Shown piece after piece: positions 28,591 to 38,464 of a DNA stretch of 64,000 nucleotides. A program made the position numbers and the translations under genes. The stretch's first letter is position 1; each line of letters begins with the position of its first letter. The stretch covers positions 1-64,000 of the forward strand of contig NZ_BMVG01000004.1 of assembly GCF_014650595.1 (NCBI RefSeq). Direction: 5' to 3'. Source of the stretch: Streptomyces alanosinicus. Its GTDB lineage: Bacteria > Actinomycetota > Actinomycetes > Streptomycetales > Streptomycetaceae. The notes beneath the pieces were generated by a model. The model saw only the letters and a list, made by a program, of their open reading frames with translations. It was not told the DNA's origin and made no database searches.

Positions 28591-29334
28591 ATGATCGAAG
28601 ACCTCGACCTCGCGCCCGTGGTCGCGGAACAGCCCGACCCGCTGCTGTTCGCGACCGTCTCCGGAGCCCATCTGTACGGCTTCCCCTCGCGGGACTCGGA
28701 CGTGGATCTGCGGGGCGTCCATCTGCTCCCGGCGGCCGACCTCGTCGGGCTGCGCGAGCCGGAGGAGACCCGCTCGCGCGCCTGGGTGCGCTACGGCGTC
28801 GAGCTGGACCTCGTCACCCACGATCTGCGCAAGTTCGTCCGGCTGATGCTGCGCCGCAACGGCTATGTGCTGGAGCAGCTGCTCTCGCCGCTGGTCGTGC
28901 ACACCGGTGACGCGCACCGGGAGCTCGCCGCGCTCGCCCCCGGCGTCCTCACCGGCCATCACGCCCACCACTACCGGGGGTTCGCGGTGACCCAGTGGCG
29001 GCTGTTCGAGAAGACCGGCGAACTCAAGCCGCTGCTCTACACGTTCCGGGTGCTGCTCACCGGCATCCACCTCATGCGCAGCGGCGAGGTCCAGGCCCAT
29101 CTGCCCACCCTCCTGGAGCAGATCGACGCACCCGGCTATCTGCCCGAGCTGATAGCCGCCAAGGCGGAGCGGGAGCACGGCACGGCGGGTGTCGACCACG
29201 CGCGCGTGGAGGTCGACGTGGAGCGTCTGCACGCCGTGCTGGACGAGGCCCAGTCCGCCTCAGCCCTGCCCGATGCGCCCACCGCGTACGACGCCCTGCA
29301 GGACTTCGTGATACGCCTGCGCCTCAAGGGCTGA
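28591..29334 (+). CDS. Predicted nucleotidyltransferase (RlaP-type, PF10127-like), copy 1
   Basis: A 247-residue polymerase-beta-superfamily protein. The nucleotidyltransferase motif is SGAHLYGFPSRDSDVDLRG (residues ~26-44), with the metal-binding DXD as DVD; the usual GS is GA here. A third acidic residue is probably Asp in ELDLVTHDLRKF. NGYVLEQLLSP and a helical C-terminal half complete the fold. It is related to the convergent next gene, and their 3' ends overlap by 75 bp. RNA-repair or RNA-modifying roles are proposed for the family; the substrate is unknown. Confidence 0.82.
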   Translation: MIEDLDLAPVVAEQPDPLLFATVSGAHLYGFPSRDSDVDLRGVHLLPAADLVGLREPEETRSRAWVRYGVELDLVTHDLRKFVRLMLRRNGYVLEQLLSPLVVHTGDAHRELAALAPGVLTGHHAHHYRGFAVTQWRLFEKTGELKPLLYTFRVLLTGIHLMRSGEVQAHLPTLLEQIDAPGYLPELIAAKAEREHGTAGVDHARVEVDVERLHAVLDEAQSASALPDAPTAYDALQDFVIRLRLKG

Positions 29335-30003
29335 GTCCCGGCGGACCCGGAACAGGAAGCCGGCGACCAAGGCCCGGTCCGGCTCGGACGGGAGCGGGCT
29401 GCGACGCAGGGCCCGCTCCGTCTCCGTCCCCAGCCGGCCCATCCACGTCTCGACCTCGGCCCAGGGCACCTCGCCCCGCTTCACCGCGAGCAGTTCCTCG
29501 CGTCGGTCGCCGACGTCGACGCGCAGCTCGCCGGTGCGCAGCAGGTCCCGGGCGCTCGTCAGCAGGCGCAGCAGATGCATGGCGTGCTTCCAGCGCGGGG
29601 CGCCCGTCGTACGGATGTCCGCGTCGAGCTTCTTGCGCTGGCCGAGGGCATAGCGGGTGAAGGTGTCGTAGGCCAGGCGGGAGAGGAACGCCTCGCGCAG
29701 GGACAGCAACTCCCGGCCAGTGTCGTCCAGTTGCTCCACCAGCGGCGAGTGCAGGCACTCCAGGATGTTCGGATTGCCCCGCAGCGCCAGCTCGCAGAAC
29801 CGCTCCAGCTCCCAGGAGAACTGCTCCTCGCCCGGCCCCTCCACATGCGTCGGCGGCTTCTGGAACCGCCAGAACAGGGGAGTGGGGGCGAGGAACACGC
29901 CCCGTCGGTCGGTGTCGCTCGTGTCCGTCGCCAGACCGAAGGCCCTCGAACCCATGACACAGGCGTAGACGGTGTGGTCGCGTACCAGGGTCTCGGGCTG
30001 CAT
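29260..30003 (-). CDS. Predicted nucleotidyltransferase (RlaP-type), copy 2
   Basis: A 247-residue paralogue of the facing gene. The canonical motif is GSRAFGLATDTSDTDRRGVF (residues ~18-37) with DTD as the metal-binding pair. ELERFCELALRGNPNILECLHSP then matches the DLRKFVRLMLRRNGYVLEQLLSP block of copy 1. Both are the same length. ATG 30003 starts MQPETLVRD. Its last 25 codons run antisense to the end of copy 1. Whether the two products act as a heterodimer or on different substrates is open. Confidence 0.83.
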   Translation of the reverse strand: MQPETLVRDHTVYACVMGSRAFGLATDTSDTDRRGVFLAPTPLFWRFQKPPTHVEGPGEEQFSWELERFCELALRGNPNILECLHSPLVEQLDDTGRELLSLREAFLSRLAYDTFTRYALGQRKKLDADIRTTGAPRWKHAMHLLRLLTSARDLLRTGELRVDVGDRREELLAVKRGEVPWAEVETWMGRLGTETERALRRSPLPSEPDRALVAGFLFRVRRDSALEAQAYHEVLQGVVRGGRIGQG

Positions 30004-30025
30004 GCCCGGAGCGTACGCGGACCTC

Positions 30026-30415
30026 TCACGTCAGACGGATCGAATTCTTCTCCACCTTGATCGACTTCGCGGGCAGCGGCCTGGCCGCCGGGCCGTGGGC
30101 CACCGAGCCGTCGGCGACATGGAACTTGCTGCCGTGGCACGGGCAGTCGATCGTGCCGTCCGCGACCTTGTCCACCGTGCAGCCCTGGTGGGTGCAGATC
30201 GCGGAGAAGGCCTTGAAGTCGCCCTTCTTCGGCTGGGTGACGACGACCTTCTGGTCCTTGAAGACCTTGCCGCCGCCCTCCGGGATGTCGCTGGTGGGGC
30301 CCAGGGCCACGCTGGTGTCGCTCGGGGCCGTGGTGCCGCCGCATGCCACGACGGGGGTGACGAGCGCCGCGGCGCCCGTGGACAGAACCGTGCGCCGGGT
30401 CGTGCCCTCGGTCAT
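30026..30415 (-). CDS. Rieske [2Fe-2S] protein, Tat lipoprotein
   Basis: A 129-residue exported Rieske protein. The N-terminus has a twin-arginine TTRRTVLSTGAA followed by a lipobox-like VVAC (Cys near residue 24). The cluster ligands are CTHQGC and CPCHGSKF, with a GP loop (HGPAARPL). The start is ATG 30415, because GGAGG lies 6 bases upstream; the ATG at 30430 is in frame but poorer. It is not next to cytochrome bc genes, so it is a small stand-alone electron carrier whose partner is unknown. Confidence 0.88.
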   Translation of the reverse strand: MTEGTTRRTVLSTGAAALVTPVVACGGTTAPSDTSVALGPTSDIPEGGGKVFKDQKVVVTQPKKGDFKAFSAICTHQGCTVDKVADGTIDCPCHGSKFHVADGSVAHGPAARPLPAKSIKVEKNSIRLT

Positions 30416-30561
30416 GGTCAGCCTCCGCATAGATGTAGAAACAGGTAGATAACGGACTTTGCGCATCGTCTCAGCGATCGGGCGAACCGCACCCGTCGCG
30501 CGCGGGCTGACTACCCTGGACGGACCAAGAACAGATCCGCATGTCAACAGGGAGCAGCGCC

Positions 30562-30924
30562 GTGGCGGTACGAGCGGTCCGAGGGGCCGTCCAACTGGAG
30601 CGGGACGAGGCCGGGCACATGGACGAGCAGGTCGGAGCCCTGCTCACCGCCGTCCTGGAGCGGAACGCGCTGTCCACCGACGATCTGATCAGCATCTGGT
30701 TCACGGCCACCCCCGACCCGCACTGCGACTTCCCGGCCGCCGCCGCCCGGGGGCTCGGCATCCTCGACGTGCCGCTGATCTGCGCCCAGGAACTGGACAT
30801 CGAGGGCGCCATGCCCCGCGTCGTACGGCTCCTCGCGCACATCGAGTCGGACCGGCCCCGCGCCGACATCAACCACGTCTACCTCGGCGCCGCGGCCGCC
30901 CTGCGCAAGGACATCGCCCAGTGA
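30562..30924 (+). CDS. aroH: Chorismate mutase, AroH type
   Basis: A 120-residue monofunctional AroH-fold chorismate mutase converting chorismate to prephenate. Visible are VRAVRGAVQLERDE, LLTAVLERN, a WFTATPDPHCDFPAAAAR segment and the C-terminal NHVYLGAAAALRKD. GTG 30562 has AGGGAG (30549-30554) 7 bases upstream and gives the usual length; the ATG at 30541 would add seven residues. A GTGA overlap couples it to tyrA, the next enzyme of tyrosine synthesis. Confidence 0.93.
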   Translation: MAVRAVRGAVQLERDEAGHMDEQVGALLTAVLERNALSTDDLISIWFTATPDPHCDFPAAAARGLGILDVPLICAQELDIEGAMPRVVRLLAHIESDRPRADINHVYLGAAAALRKDIAQ

Positions 30925-32015
30925 GAACCGCACTCGTCATCGGAACCGGCCTCATCGGCACCTCCGCCGCCCTGGCCCTCGCCCGGCGCGGCGTCAACGT
31001 CCACCTCGCCGACCACGACCCCGAGCAGGCCCGTACGGCCGCCGCGCTGGGCGCCGGCACGGACGAGGCCCCGGCCGGCCCGGTCGACCTCGCGATCGTG
31101 GCCGCCCCGCCCGCACACGTGGCCGGCGTGCTCGCCGACGCCATGCGCCGGGGAGTGGCCCGCGGCTATGTCGACGTGGCCAGCGTCAAGGGCGGCCCGC
31201 GCCGCGAGCTGGAGTCCCTCGGCCTGGACCTGTCCGTGATGTCGAGGTACCTCGGCACGCACCCCATGTCCGGCCGCGAGAAGTCCGGCCCGCTGGCCGC
31301 GACCGCCGACCTCTTCGAGGGCCGCCCCTGGGTGCTCACCCCGACCCGGGACACCGACACCGAGGTGCTGAACCTCGCCCTGGAGCTGGTCTCGCACTGC
31401 CAGGCCGTCCCGGTCGTCATGGACGCCGACGCCCACGACCGCGCCGTCGCCCTCGTCTCCCACATGCCCCACCTGGTCTCCAGCACGGTCGCCGCGCGCC
31501 TGGAGCACGCGGAGGAGGCCGCCGTACGGCTGTGCGGACAGGGCATTCGGGACGTGACCCGGATCGCCGCCTCCGATCCGCGCATGTGGATCGACATCCT
31601 GTCCGCGAACCCGGGCCCGGTCGCCGACCTGCTCGCCGATGTCGCCGCCGACCTCGGCGAGGCCGTCGCGGCCCTGCGCGCCCTGCAGTCCGCCGACGAG
31701 GCCAAGCGGCAGCAGGGCACCGTCGGCATCGAGGACGTGCTGCGCCGCGGCAACGCCGGCCAGGTGCGGGTACCGGGCAAGCACGGCAGCGCACCGCGCG
31801 TGTACGAGACCGTCGTCGTCCTCATCGACGACCAGCCCGGCCAGCTGGCCCGCATCTTCGCCGACGCGGGACGGGCCGGCGTCAACATCGAGGACGTGCG
31901 CATCGAGCACGCGACGGGGCAGCAGGCCGGCCTGGTCCAGCTCTCGGTCGAGCCGAAGGCCGCGGCCGGTCTGAAGGAGGCACTGCGGGAGCGCGGCTGG
32001 GCGCTGCGGCAGTAG
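30921..32015 (+). CDS. tyrA: Prephenate dehydrogenase
   Basis: A 364-residue enzyme that oxidises prephenate to 4-hydroxyphenylpyruvate for tyrosine. The N-terminal NAD-binding fold starts TALVIGTGLIGTSAALALARRG; the catalytic region includes GTHPMSGREKSGP, with the catalytic His, and HDRAVALVSHMPHLVS. A C-terminal ACT domain (VVLIDDQPGQLARIFADAGRAGVNIEDVRIEH) suggests feedback control by tyrosine. The GTG start overlaps the aroH stop. Confidence 0.95.
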   Translation: MRTALVIGTGLIGTSAALALARRGVNVHLADHDPEQARTAAALGAGTDEAPAGPVDLAIVAAPPAHVAGVLADAMRRGVARGYVDVASVKGGPRRELESLGLDLSVMSRYLGTHPMSGREKSGPLAATADLFEGRPWVLTPTRDTDTEVLNLALELVSHCQAVPVVMDADAHDRAVALVSHMPHLVSSTVAARLEHAEEAAVRLCGQGIRDVTRIAASDPRMWIDILSANPGPVADLLADVAADLGEAVAALRALQSADEAKRQQGTVGIEDVLRRGNAGQVRVPGKHGSAPRVYETVVVLIDDQPGQLARIFADAGRAGVNIEDVRIEHATGQQAGLVQLSVEPKAAAGLKEALRERGWALRQ

Positions 32016-32125
32016 CCGTATCCCGAGGGCCTCGGCGTCCGGACGAGTGACCCGCACCCAGTAACCTTGTGCAGGGCGCTCTCGCTCCCCGTACCCGCCC
32101 ACACGCACCAGGAAGGTGTCCCTCC

Positions 32126-32821
32126 GTGGAAAACGGCGCCGCCCCGACCGCCCAGCCCGTGATCGTCGCGATCGACGGCCCTTCAGGCACGGGCAAGTCG
32201 AGCACGTCGAAGGCCGTCGCCGCCCAGCTCGGCCTGAGCTACCTCGACACCGGCGCCCAGTACCGGGCGATCACCTGGTGGATGGTGCACAACGGCATCG
32301 ACCTGGAGGACCCGACCGCCATCGCGGCCGTCGCCGGCAAGCCGGAGATCATCTCCGGCACCGACCCGGCCCACCCGACCATCACGGTCGACGGCACCGA
32401 CGTGGCCGGCCCGATCCGCACCCAGGAGGTCACCTCCAAGGTCAGCGCGGTCAGCGCGGTGCCCGAGGTGCGCACCCTGATCACCGAGCTGCAGCGTTCG
32501 ATCGCGGCCGGCACGGAGCACGGCATCGTGGTCGAGGGCCGCGACATCGGTACGACGGTCCTCCCGGACGCCGACCTGAAGATCTTCCTCACCGCCTCCT
32601 CGGAGGCTCGCGCGGCCCGCCGCAGCGGCGAGCTGAAGGGCGCCGATGTGCATGCCACCCGCGAGGCGCTGATCAAGCGGGACGCGGCCGACTCCTCCCG
32701 CAAGACCTCGCCCCTCGCCAAGGCCGACGACGCGGTCGAGGTCGACACCACCGAGCTGACTCTCGCCCAGGTCATCGAGTGCGTCGTCACCCTGGTCGAG
32801 GAGAAGCGAGCGGGGAAGTGA
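32126..32821 (+). CDS. cmk: Cytidylate kinase
   Basis: A 231-residue CMP/dCMP kinase. The P-loop is DGPSGTGKSS (residues ~17-26), followed by LSYLDTGAQYRA and VVEGRDIGTTVLPDADLKIFLTAS, and a lid region KRDAADSSRKTSPL. GTG 32126 has AGGAAGG at 32110-32116. The end overlaps the acyltransferase start (GTGA). The cmk-plsC-der order is common in actinobacteria. Confidence 0.95.
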   Translation: MENGAAPTAQPVIVAIDGPSGTGKSSTSKAVAAQLGLSYLDTGAQYRAITWWMVHNGIDLEDPTAIAAVAGKPEIISGTDPAHPTITVDGTDVAGPIRTQEVTSKVSAVSAVPEVRTLITELQRSIAAGTEHGIVVEGRDIGTTVLPDADLKIFLTASSEARAARRSGELKGADVHATREALIKRDAADSSRKTSPLAKADDAVEVDTTELTLAQVIECVVTLVEEKRAGK

Positions 32822-33471
32822 CCCAGCCGTCCGAGCCCTCCGCGAAGGGCGCCGAGGTCGGCCGGCGCATCGGCGTCGGCCTGATGTACGGCCTGTTCAA
32901 GCCGCGCGTCCTCGGCGCCTGGAAGGTGCCGGCCACCGGCCCGGTGATCTTCGCCGTCAACCACTCCCACAACATCGACGGCCCGATGGTCATGGGCGTG
33001 GCACCCCGGCCGACGCACTTCCTGATCAAGCAGGAAGCCTTCATCGGCCCCCTGGACCCCTTCCTGACCGGCATCGGCCAGCTGAAGGTGGACCGCACCA
33101 CCGCCGACCGCACCGCGATCACCCGGGCCCTCGGCGTGCTGGAGGCCGGCGGAGTGCTGGGCATCTTCCCGGAGGGCACCCGGGGCGAGGGCGACTTCGC
33201 CTCGCTGCGCGCCGGACTCGCCTACTTCGCGGTACGCGGCGGGGCGCCGATCGTGCCCATCGCCGTCCTGGGAAGTTCCGACCGGCGAGGACGGTTGATA
33301 AAGGCGCTGCCACCGCTGCGCACCCGTGTCGATGTCGTCTTCGGCGACCCCTTCGACGCGGGCGACGGAACCGGGCGGCGCACGCGCAAGGCGCTGGACG
33401 AGGCGACCGAGCGCATCCAGAAGCAGCTCACCAGCCACCTGGAAAACGCCAGGCGCCTGACCGGGCGCTAA
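32818..33471 (+). CDS. 1-acylglycerol-3-phosphate acyltransferase family protein (PlsC-like)
   Basis: A 217-residue acyltransferase. The HX4D motif is in [10 protein letters not shown] (catalytic His and Asp, residues ~43-50), and the second block is [36 protein letters not shown]. It transfers acyl groups to a glycerophosphate-type acceptor in phospholipid synthesis; the exact acceptor is not certain. There is only a short N-terminal hydrophobic segment, so it is a peripheral membrane protein. GTG 32818 overlaps cmk. Confidence 0.9.
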   Translation: MTQPSEPSAKGAEVGRRIGVGLMYGLFKPRVLGAWKVPATGPVIFAVNHSHNIDGPMVMGVAPRPTHFLIKQEAFIGPLDPFLTGIGQLKVDRTTADRTAITRALGVLEAGGVLGIFPEGTRGEGDFASLRAGLAYFAVRGGAPIVPIAVLGSSDRRGRLIKALPPLRTRVDVVFGDPFDAGDGTGRRTRKALDEATERIQKQLTSHLENARRLTGR

Positions 33472-33562
33472 GCGACACTTGAGTAGTGGATCAGACCACG
33501 AGGGTTCACCCGCCGGGGCCTGGTTCACCGATCACCACGAAGAACGACGAGGTACGGACTAC

Positions 33563-35047
33563 ATGAACGACGACATCCAGCCCGGCGACTCGGCTGAGCA
33601 CGAGTACGACCACGGGGCACTCGGCGACGCCGAGTACGCGGAGTTCATGGAGCTCGCCGCGGAAGAGGGCTTCGACATCGAGGACGTCGAGGGCGCCATC
33701 GAGGCGGCGGGCCACGGTCCGCTGCCCGTGCTCGCCGTCGTGGGCCGCCCCAATGTCGGCAAGTCGACCCTGGTGAACCGGATCATCGGCCGTCGCGAGG
33801 CGGTCGTCGAGGACAAGCCCGGCGTCACCCGCGACCGCGTCACCTACGAGGCCGAATGGGCCGGCCGCCGCTTCAAGGTCGTCGACACCGGCGGCTGGGA
33901 GCAGGACGTCCTCGGCATCGACGCCTCCGTGGCCGCCCAGGCCGAGTACGCCATCGAAGCGGCCGACGCGGTCGTCTTCGTCGTCGACGCCAAGGTCGGC
34001 GCCACCGACACCGACGAGGCGGTCGTCCGGCTGCTGCGCAAGGCCGGCAAGCCCGTGGTGCTGGCCGCCAACAAGGTCGACGGCCCGAGCGGTGAGGCCG
34101 ACGCGGCCTATCTGTGGAACCTCGGCCTCGGTGAGCCGCACCCCGTCTCCGCCCTGCACGGCCGCGGCACCGGCGACATGCTGGACGCCGTCCTGGAGGC
34201 GCTGCCGACCGCCCCCGCGCAGACCTTCGGCGGCACCGGGATCGGCGGCCCCCGCCGTATCGCCCTCATCGGCCGCCCGAACGTCGGCAAGTCCTCCCTG
34301 CTCAACAAGGTGGCCGGCGAAGAGCGCGTCGTCGTCAACGAACTGGCGGGCACCACCCGCGACCCGGTCGACGAGATGATCGAACTGGGCGGTGTCACCT
34401 GGAAGTTCGTCGACACGGCCGGCATCCGCAAGCGCGTCCACCTCCAGCAGGGCGCCGACTACTACGCCTCGCTTCGCACGGCCGCCGCCGTGGAGAAGGC
34501 CGAGGTCGCGGTCATCCTGCTCGACGCCTCCGAGAACATCTCGGTGCAGGACCAGCGGATCGTCACCATGGCCGTCGAGGCGGGCCGCGCCGTGGTCCTC
34601 GCCTACAACAAGTGGGACACCCTCGACGAGGAGCGCCGCTACTACCTGGAGCGGGAGATCGAGACCGAGCTGGGCCAGGTCGCCTGGGCCCCGCGGGTGA
34701 ACGTCTCGGCGCGCACCGGCCGCCACATGGAGAAGCTCGTCCCGGCGATCGAGACCGCCCTCGCCGGCTGGGAGACCCGCGTCCCCACCGGTCGCCTCAA
34801 CGCCTTCCTCGGCGAGCTGGTCTCGGCCCACCCGCACCCGGTCCGGGGCGGCAAGCAGCCGCGCATCCTGTTCGGCACCCAGGCCGGCACCAAGCCCCCG
34901 CGCTTCGTCCTCTTCGCCTCCGGCTTCATCGAGGCGGGCTACCGCCGCTTCATCGAGCGCCGGCTGCGCGAGGAGTTCGGCTTCGAGGGCACGCCGATCC
35001 ATATCTCGGTGCGGGTGCGCGAGAAGCGCGGCGCGAAGAAGAAGTAA
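33563..35047 (+). CDS. der: Ribosome biogenesis GTPase Der (EngA)
   Basis: A 494-residue double GTPase for 50S subunit assembly. After an acidic N-terminal extension of ~50 residues come the first G domain ([26 protein letters not shown]), the second ([25 protein letters not shown]) and a KH-like C-terminal domain ending KKRGAKKK-like. The start is ATG 33563 with GAGG at 33549-33552; the longer frame from 33479 lacks a ribosome binding site. It ends at a large bidirectional terminator. Confidence 0.96.
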   Translation: MNDDIQPGDSAEHEYDHGALGDAEYAEFMELAAEEGFDIEDVEGAIEAAGHGPLPVLAVVGRPNVGKSTLVNRIIGRREAVVEDKPGVTRDRVTYEAEWAGRRFKVVDTGGWEQDVLGIDASVAAQAEYAIEAADAVVFVVDAKVGATDTDEAVVRLLRKAGKPVVLAANKVDGPSGEADAAYLWNLGLGEPHPVSALHGRGTGDMLDAVLEALPTAPAQTFGGTGIGGPRRIALIGRPNVGKSSLLNKVAGEERVVVNELAGTTRDPVDEMIELGGVTWKFVDTAGIRKRVHLQQGADYYASLRTAAAVEKAEVAVILLDASENISVQDQRIVTMAVEAGRAVVLAYNKWDTLDEERRYYLEREIETELGQVAWAPRVNVSARTGRHMEKLVPAIETALAGWETRVPTGRLNAFLGELVSAHPHPVRGGKQPRILFGTQAGTKPPRFVLFASGFIEAGYRRFIERRLREEFGFEGTPIHISVRVREKRGAKKK

Positions 35048-35060
35048 CGGTGGTACGACA

Positions 35061-35105
35061 TGCGGGGCGGCCCCCGGAGACCCATGGTCCCGGGGCCGCC
35101 CCGCA
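35061..35105. terminator. Bidirectional terminator between der and the facing gene
   Basis: An 18-bp stem with one mismatch: TGCGGGGCGGCCCCCGGA (35061-35078) against TCCCGGGGCCGCCCCGCA (35088-35105). Confidence 0.85.
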
Positions 35106-35116
35106 GCGTCCGCCCG

Positions 35117-35527
35117 TCACATGCCCCGGCGCGGTCCCGGCGGCAGCGCCGCCGGGACATGGTGCATCCCGGTGTCCTCGTGCTGCCGCCCCAGCGTGCC
35201 GATCCGCTGCCACTGCGACTGCTGGCGCGCGTTGTACGCCCCCGCGCTGTAGGCGCTGTACGAGCTGCTGAACGACCCCGCGCGGTGGCCGCCGTAGGAG
35301 CCCGTGCGGTCCGGAAGCTGGCCGAACGGGTTGAACCGCAGCCCCTCCTCCCCGCTCCGGTCACCCGGCAGCGTGCGGAAGCTCTTGACCCATTCCTGGT
35401 AGAGCATGTCGTAGATCGGCGTGGGTGAGCCCCCACCAGACCCTTCCTGCCCTGTTCGCGCGGACGGAATGGGGGATGTGATGGGGGAGAACGATGACCG
35501 GCGGGGAGGAGTGTCGTATCCGTGCAC
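35117..35527 (-). CDS. Hypothetical protein, Gly/Ser/Arg-rich, possibly DUF6643-like
   Basis: A 136-residue, largely disordered protein. The TPIYDMLYQEWVKSFRTLPGDR segment is the most structured part and resembles Streptomyces-only proteins with a conserved TPIYD motif, as I recall. The rest is Ser/Tyr/Gly-rich (SYGGHRAGSFSSSYSAYSAGAYNARQQSQWQ). The function is unknown. The ATG at 35527 is the longest possible start; a shorter product is possible. Confidence 0.6.
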   Translation of the reverse strand: MHGYDTPPRRSSFSPITSPIPSARTGQEGSGGGSPTPIYDMLYQEWVKSFRTLPGDRSGEEGLRFNPFGQLPDRTGSYGGHRAGSFSSSYSAYSAGAYNARQQSQWQRIGTLGRQHEDTGMHHVPAALPPGPRRGM

Positions 35528-35579
35528 GTATGTCCAAACGACGGCACCTTTAAAGAGATGCGGTTCCGCGACATGCCTT

Positions 35580-35640
35580 TAGGGGCGCGAGGAACTGCGC
35601 GACAAGCCGCAACGCACCCGCAGCCGCCCCCGCACAGCAG
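35580..35640. repeat. Dispersed Streptomyces intergenic repeat
   Basis: The segment beginning AGGGGCGCGAGGAACTGCGC and continuing GACAAGCCGCAACGCACCCG resembles, from memory, an element found many times between genes in Streptomyces genomes. It contains the imperfect palindrome GCGCGAGGAACTGCGCG. It lies between two minus-strand genes. Only one copy is in this window. Confidence 0.6.
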
Positions 35641-35663
35641 TCCCCGCCCCGTAGGCGCAAAAG

Positions 35664-36455
35664 TCATGTACCGGCAAGCGGCAGCGCCGCCCCCACCAGC
35701 TTCCCCCGCACGGCCGACTTGTCGAGAGAGTCCCGCAGCAGATCCTCCCGCGGCTGCCGCCCGATCGACCCCACCGGCGCCGCGAACATCAGCACCTGCT
35801 GATGCTTGTTCGCGGCGGACCGCCAGCCGTCCGTCACCTGCAGCGGCTGATGCGCCTGCCACCAGGCGACCGGCTGCCCGCCGGCCGCCGAGGGCTGCAG
35901 CACCGCGTGCAGCTGCCCCATGGCGAGCAGCACCGACCAGCCGTGCAGCACCGGCGGCACGGAGGTCAGCTCGGTCACCGGCAGGAAGCCCTGCTCGATG
36001 AGGAGCGGAAGGAAGTCGTCGCCGGCCCCGGTGGTGCCGGGGCGCACGATCGGGGTGGTCGGCTCCACGACGAGCGCCGGGTGCAACTCGCCCTCGATCA
36101 GGACGAGTCCGCTGGTCACACCCAGCACCGCCTGCTCGGGCGTGGAGTGCTGCGGGGTGCCCGCCGTGGTTTCGCGGGCCACGCCGTCGATGGACCGTAC
36201 GGCGCCCTGCAGCTGCTCCTCGGTGACCTGGACGACCTGCGAGGGCAGACAGCTGGCGTGGGCGAAGGCGAGCACGGCGGTCTCGTCGCCGACGAACAGA
36301 ACGGTGCTGGTGCGCTCCTGCTCGGAGTCGCCCGGGGTGCGGCAGGACGTGCAGTCGTAACTGCCCGGGGCATTCTCTCCGGCGAGCAGCCGGTCGGCTT
36401 CTTCGTCGCCGATCTCGGCGCGTACGGCGTCACTGACGTCGAGCATGCGCGGCAC
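35664..36455 (-). CDS. Conserved hypothetical protein, SseB-like C-terminal region
   Basis: A 263-residue cytoplasmic protein. A CTSC pair near residues 35-38 could bind metal. The middle (TSGLVLIEGELHPALVVEPTTPI, DDFLPLLIEQGFLPVTEL) and end (GWRSAANKHQQVLMFAAPVGSIGRQPREDLLRDSL) suggest an alpha/beta fold somewhat like SseB proteins, but the match is weak. GTG 36455 has GAGGGAG 5 bases upstream. The gene stands alone, before a long regulatory-looking gap. Confidence 0.72.
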   Translation of the reverse strand: MPRMLDVSDAVRAEIGDEEADRLLAGENAPGSYDCTSCRTPGDSEQERTSTVLFVGDETAVLAFAHASCLPSQVVQVTEEQLQGAVRSIDGVARETTAGTPQHSTPEQAVLGVTSGLVLIEGELHPALVVEPTTPIVRPGTTGAGDDFLPLLIEQGFLPVTELTSVPPVLHGWSVLLAMGQLHAVLQPSAAGGQPVAWWQAHQPLQVTDGWRSAANKHQQVLMFAAPVGSIGRQPREDLLRDSLDKSAVRGKLVGAALPLAGT

Positions 36456-37726
<1,271 letters not shown>

Positions 37727-37746
37727 GCCCCGCCCGGTCCGCCCAC

Positions 37747-37780
37747 GACAGCCGCTGTCCCCTCCGGGACGGCGGCTGTC
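37747..37780 (+). terminator. Terminator hairpin after the Rpf/LysM gene
   Basis: A 15-bp stem with one G-T pair: GACAGCCGCTGTCCC (37747-37761) against GGGACGGCGGCTGTC (37766-37780), with the 4-base loop CTCC. Confidence 0.85.
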
Positions 37781-38140
37781 CGCGTCTTGGGGCCCGCAGG
37801 TGCTCGATCCGGTGAAATTCCTATGCGGTGTCAGCTTCCCCGGCAGCGCCCCGGATTGCGCGGGGAATCTCTCTCCGGGGGCCTTCCGGTTCCTGGCGGC
37901 GACGCTTTCCGCCGGGTAATTCGAAGGGGTCCGCCGGAGCCCGTGAATTCCGTTCGATTACCCCGGCGAGCCCGGCAGAAACCCCCGTACGTGTGACGCC
38001 CCGATGCGGTGTCAACTCCACTCGCGGCACCGGAAACGAGGGCCGGGAAGCTGTGACAGAAATGTGACCGGAGCCGGATACGACTCTTACCCGGCCATGT
38101 CCGGCTACCGCCGCGGCGAGCCACGGCCTAGCGTGGCGGC
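37781..38140. other. Intergenic region between the Rpf gene and the I78-like gene
   Basis: No credible gene; the short frames on both strands have no ribosome binding sites or homology that I recognise. ATGCGGTGTCA occurs twice (37823-37833 and 38004-38014). The promoter of the next gene should lie near 38060-38120. Confidence 0.5.
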
Positions 38141-38356
38141 ATGGCACCGAATCCCACTCCGCCAGCGGAGCCCCAGGACAGTCCGGACGGGTACGTCGGC
38201 CTCGACGCCGCGCACGCCGAGCGGCTCGCCCGGCAGCGAGGATGGCCGACGGTGCGGTCGCTGCCGCCGGACGCGATCATCACCATGGAGTACCGGTCGG
38301 GACGGCTGAACTTCGAGGTGCGTGACGGCCGGGTGGCCCGCGCCTGGAAGGGCTGA
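38141..38356 (+). CDS. I78 family peptidase-inhibitor-like small protein
   Basis: A 71-residue protein whose core GLDAAHAERLARQRGWPTVRSLPPDAIITMEYRSGRLNFEVRDGRVARAWKG fits the I78 inhibitor pattern (proteinase inhibitor I78, PF11720 as I recall): a helix, then GW..VR.LPP.A.IT.EYR.GRLN. No signal peptide is visible, so it is probably cytoplasmic in this form. The protease target is unknown. It is followed directly by an exceptional hairpin. Confidence 0.8.
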   Translation: MAPNPTPPAEPQDSPDGYVGLDAAHAERLARQRGWPTVRSLPPDAIITMEYRSGRLNFEVRDGRVARAWKG

Positions 38357-38426
38357 CCCGCGTCCGTACGACGACGGCCCCGCCTCCCTCTCCCGGGAGG
38401 CGGGGCCGTCGTCGTACGGACGCGGG
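38357..38426. terminator. 32-bp perfect inverted repeat, strong terminator
   Basis: Bases 38357-38388 are exactly complementary to 38395-38426, with a 6-base loop TCTCCC. The arm starts CCCGCGTCCGTACGACGACG. It lies between convergent genes and ends 38 bp before the stop of the PAP2 gene, so it can serve both strands. Confidence 0.9.
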
Positions 38427-38464
38427 GCGGCTTGTGCGTACCGGGCCCCGCTGCCGTCAGGGCG

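Noticed and set aside
37821..38147. Overlapping short frames on both strands after the Rpf gene
   Set aside because: No ribosome binding sites, no conserved motifs and mixed base composition; treated as intergenic.
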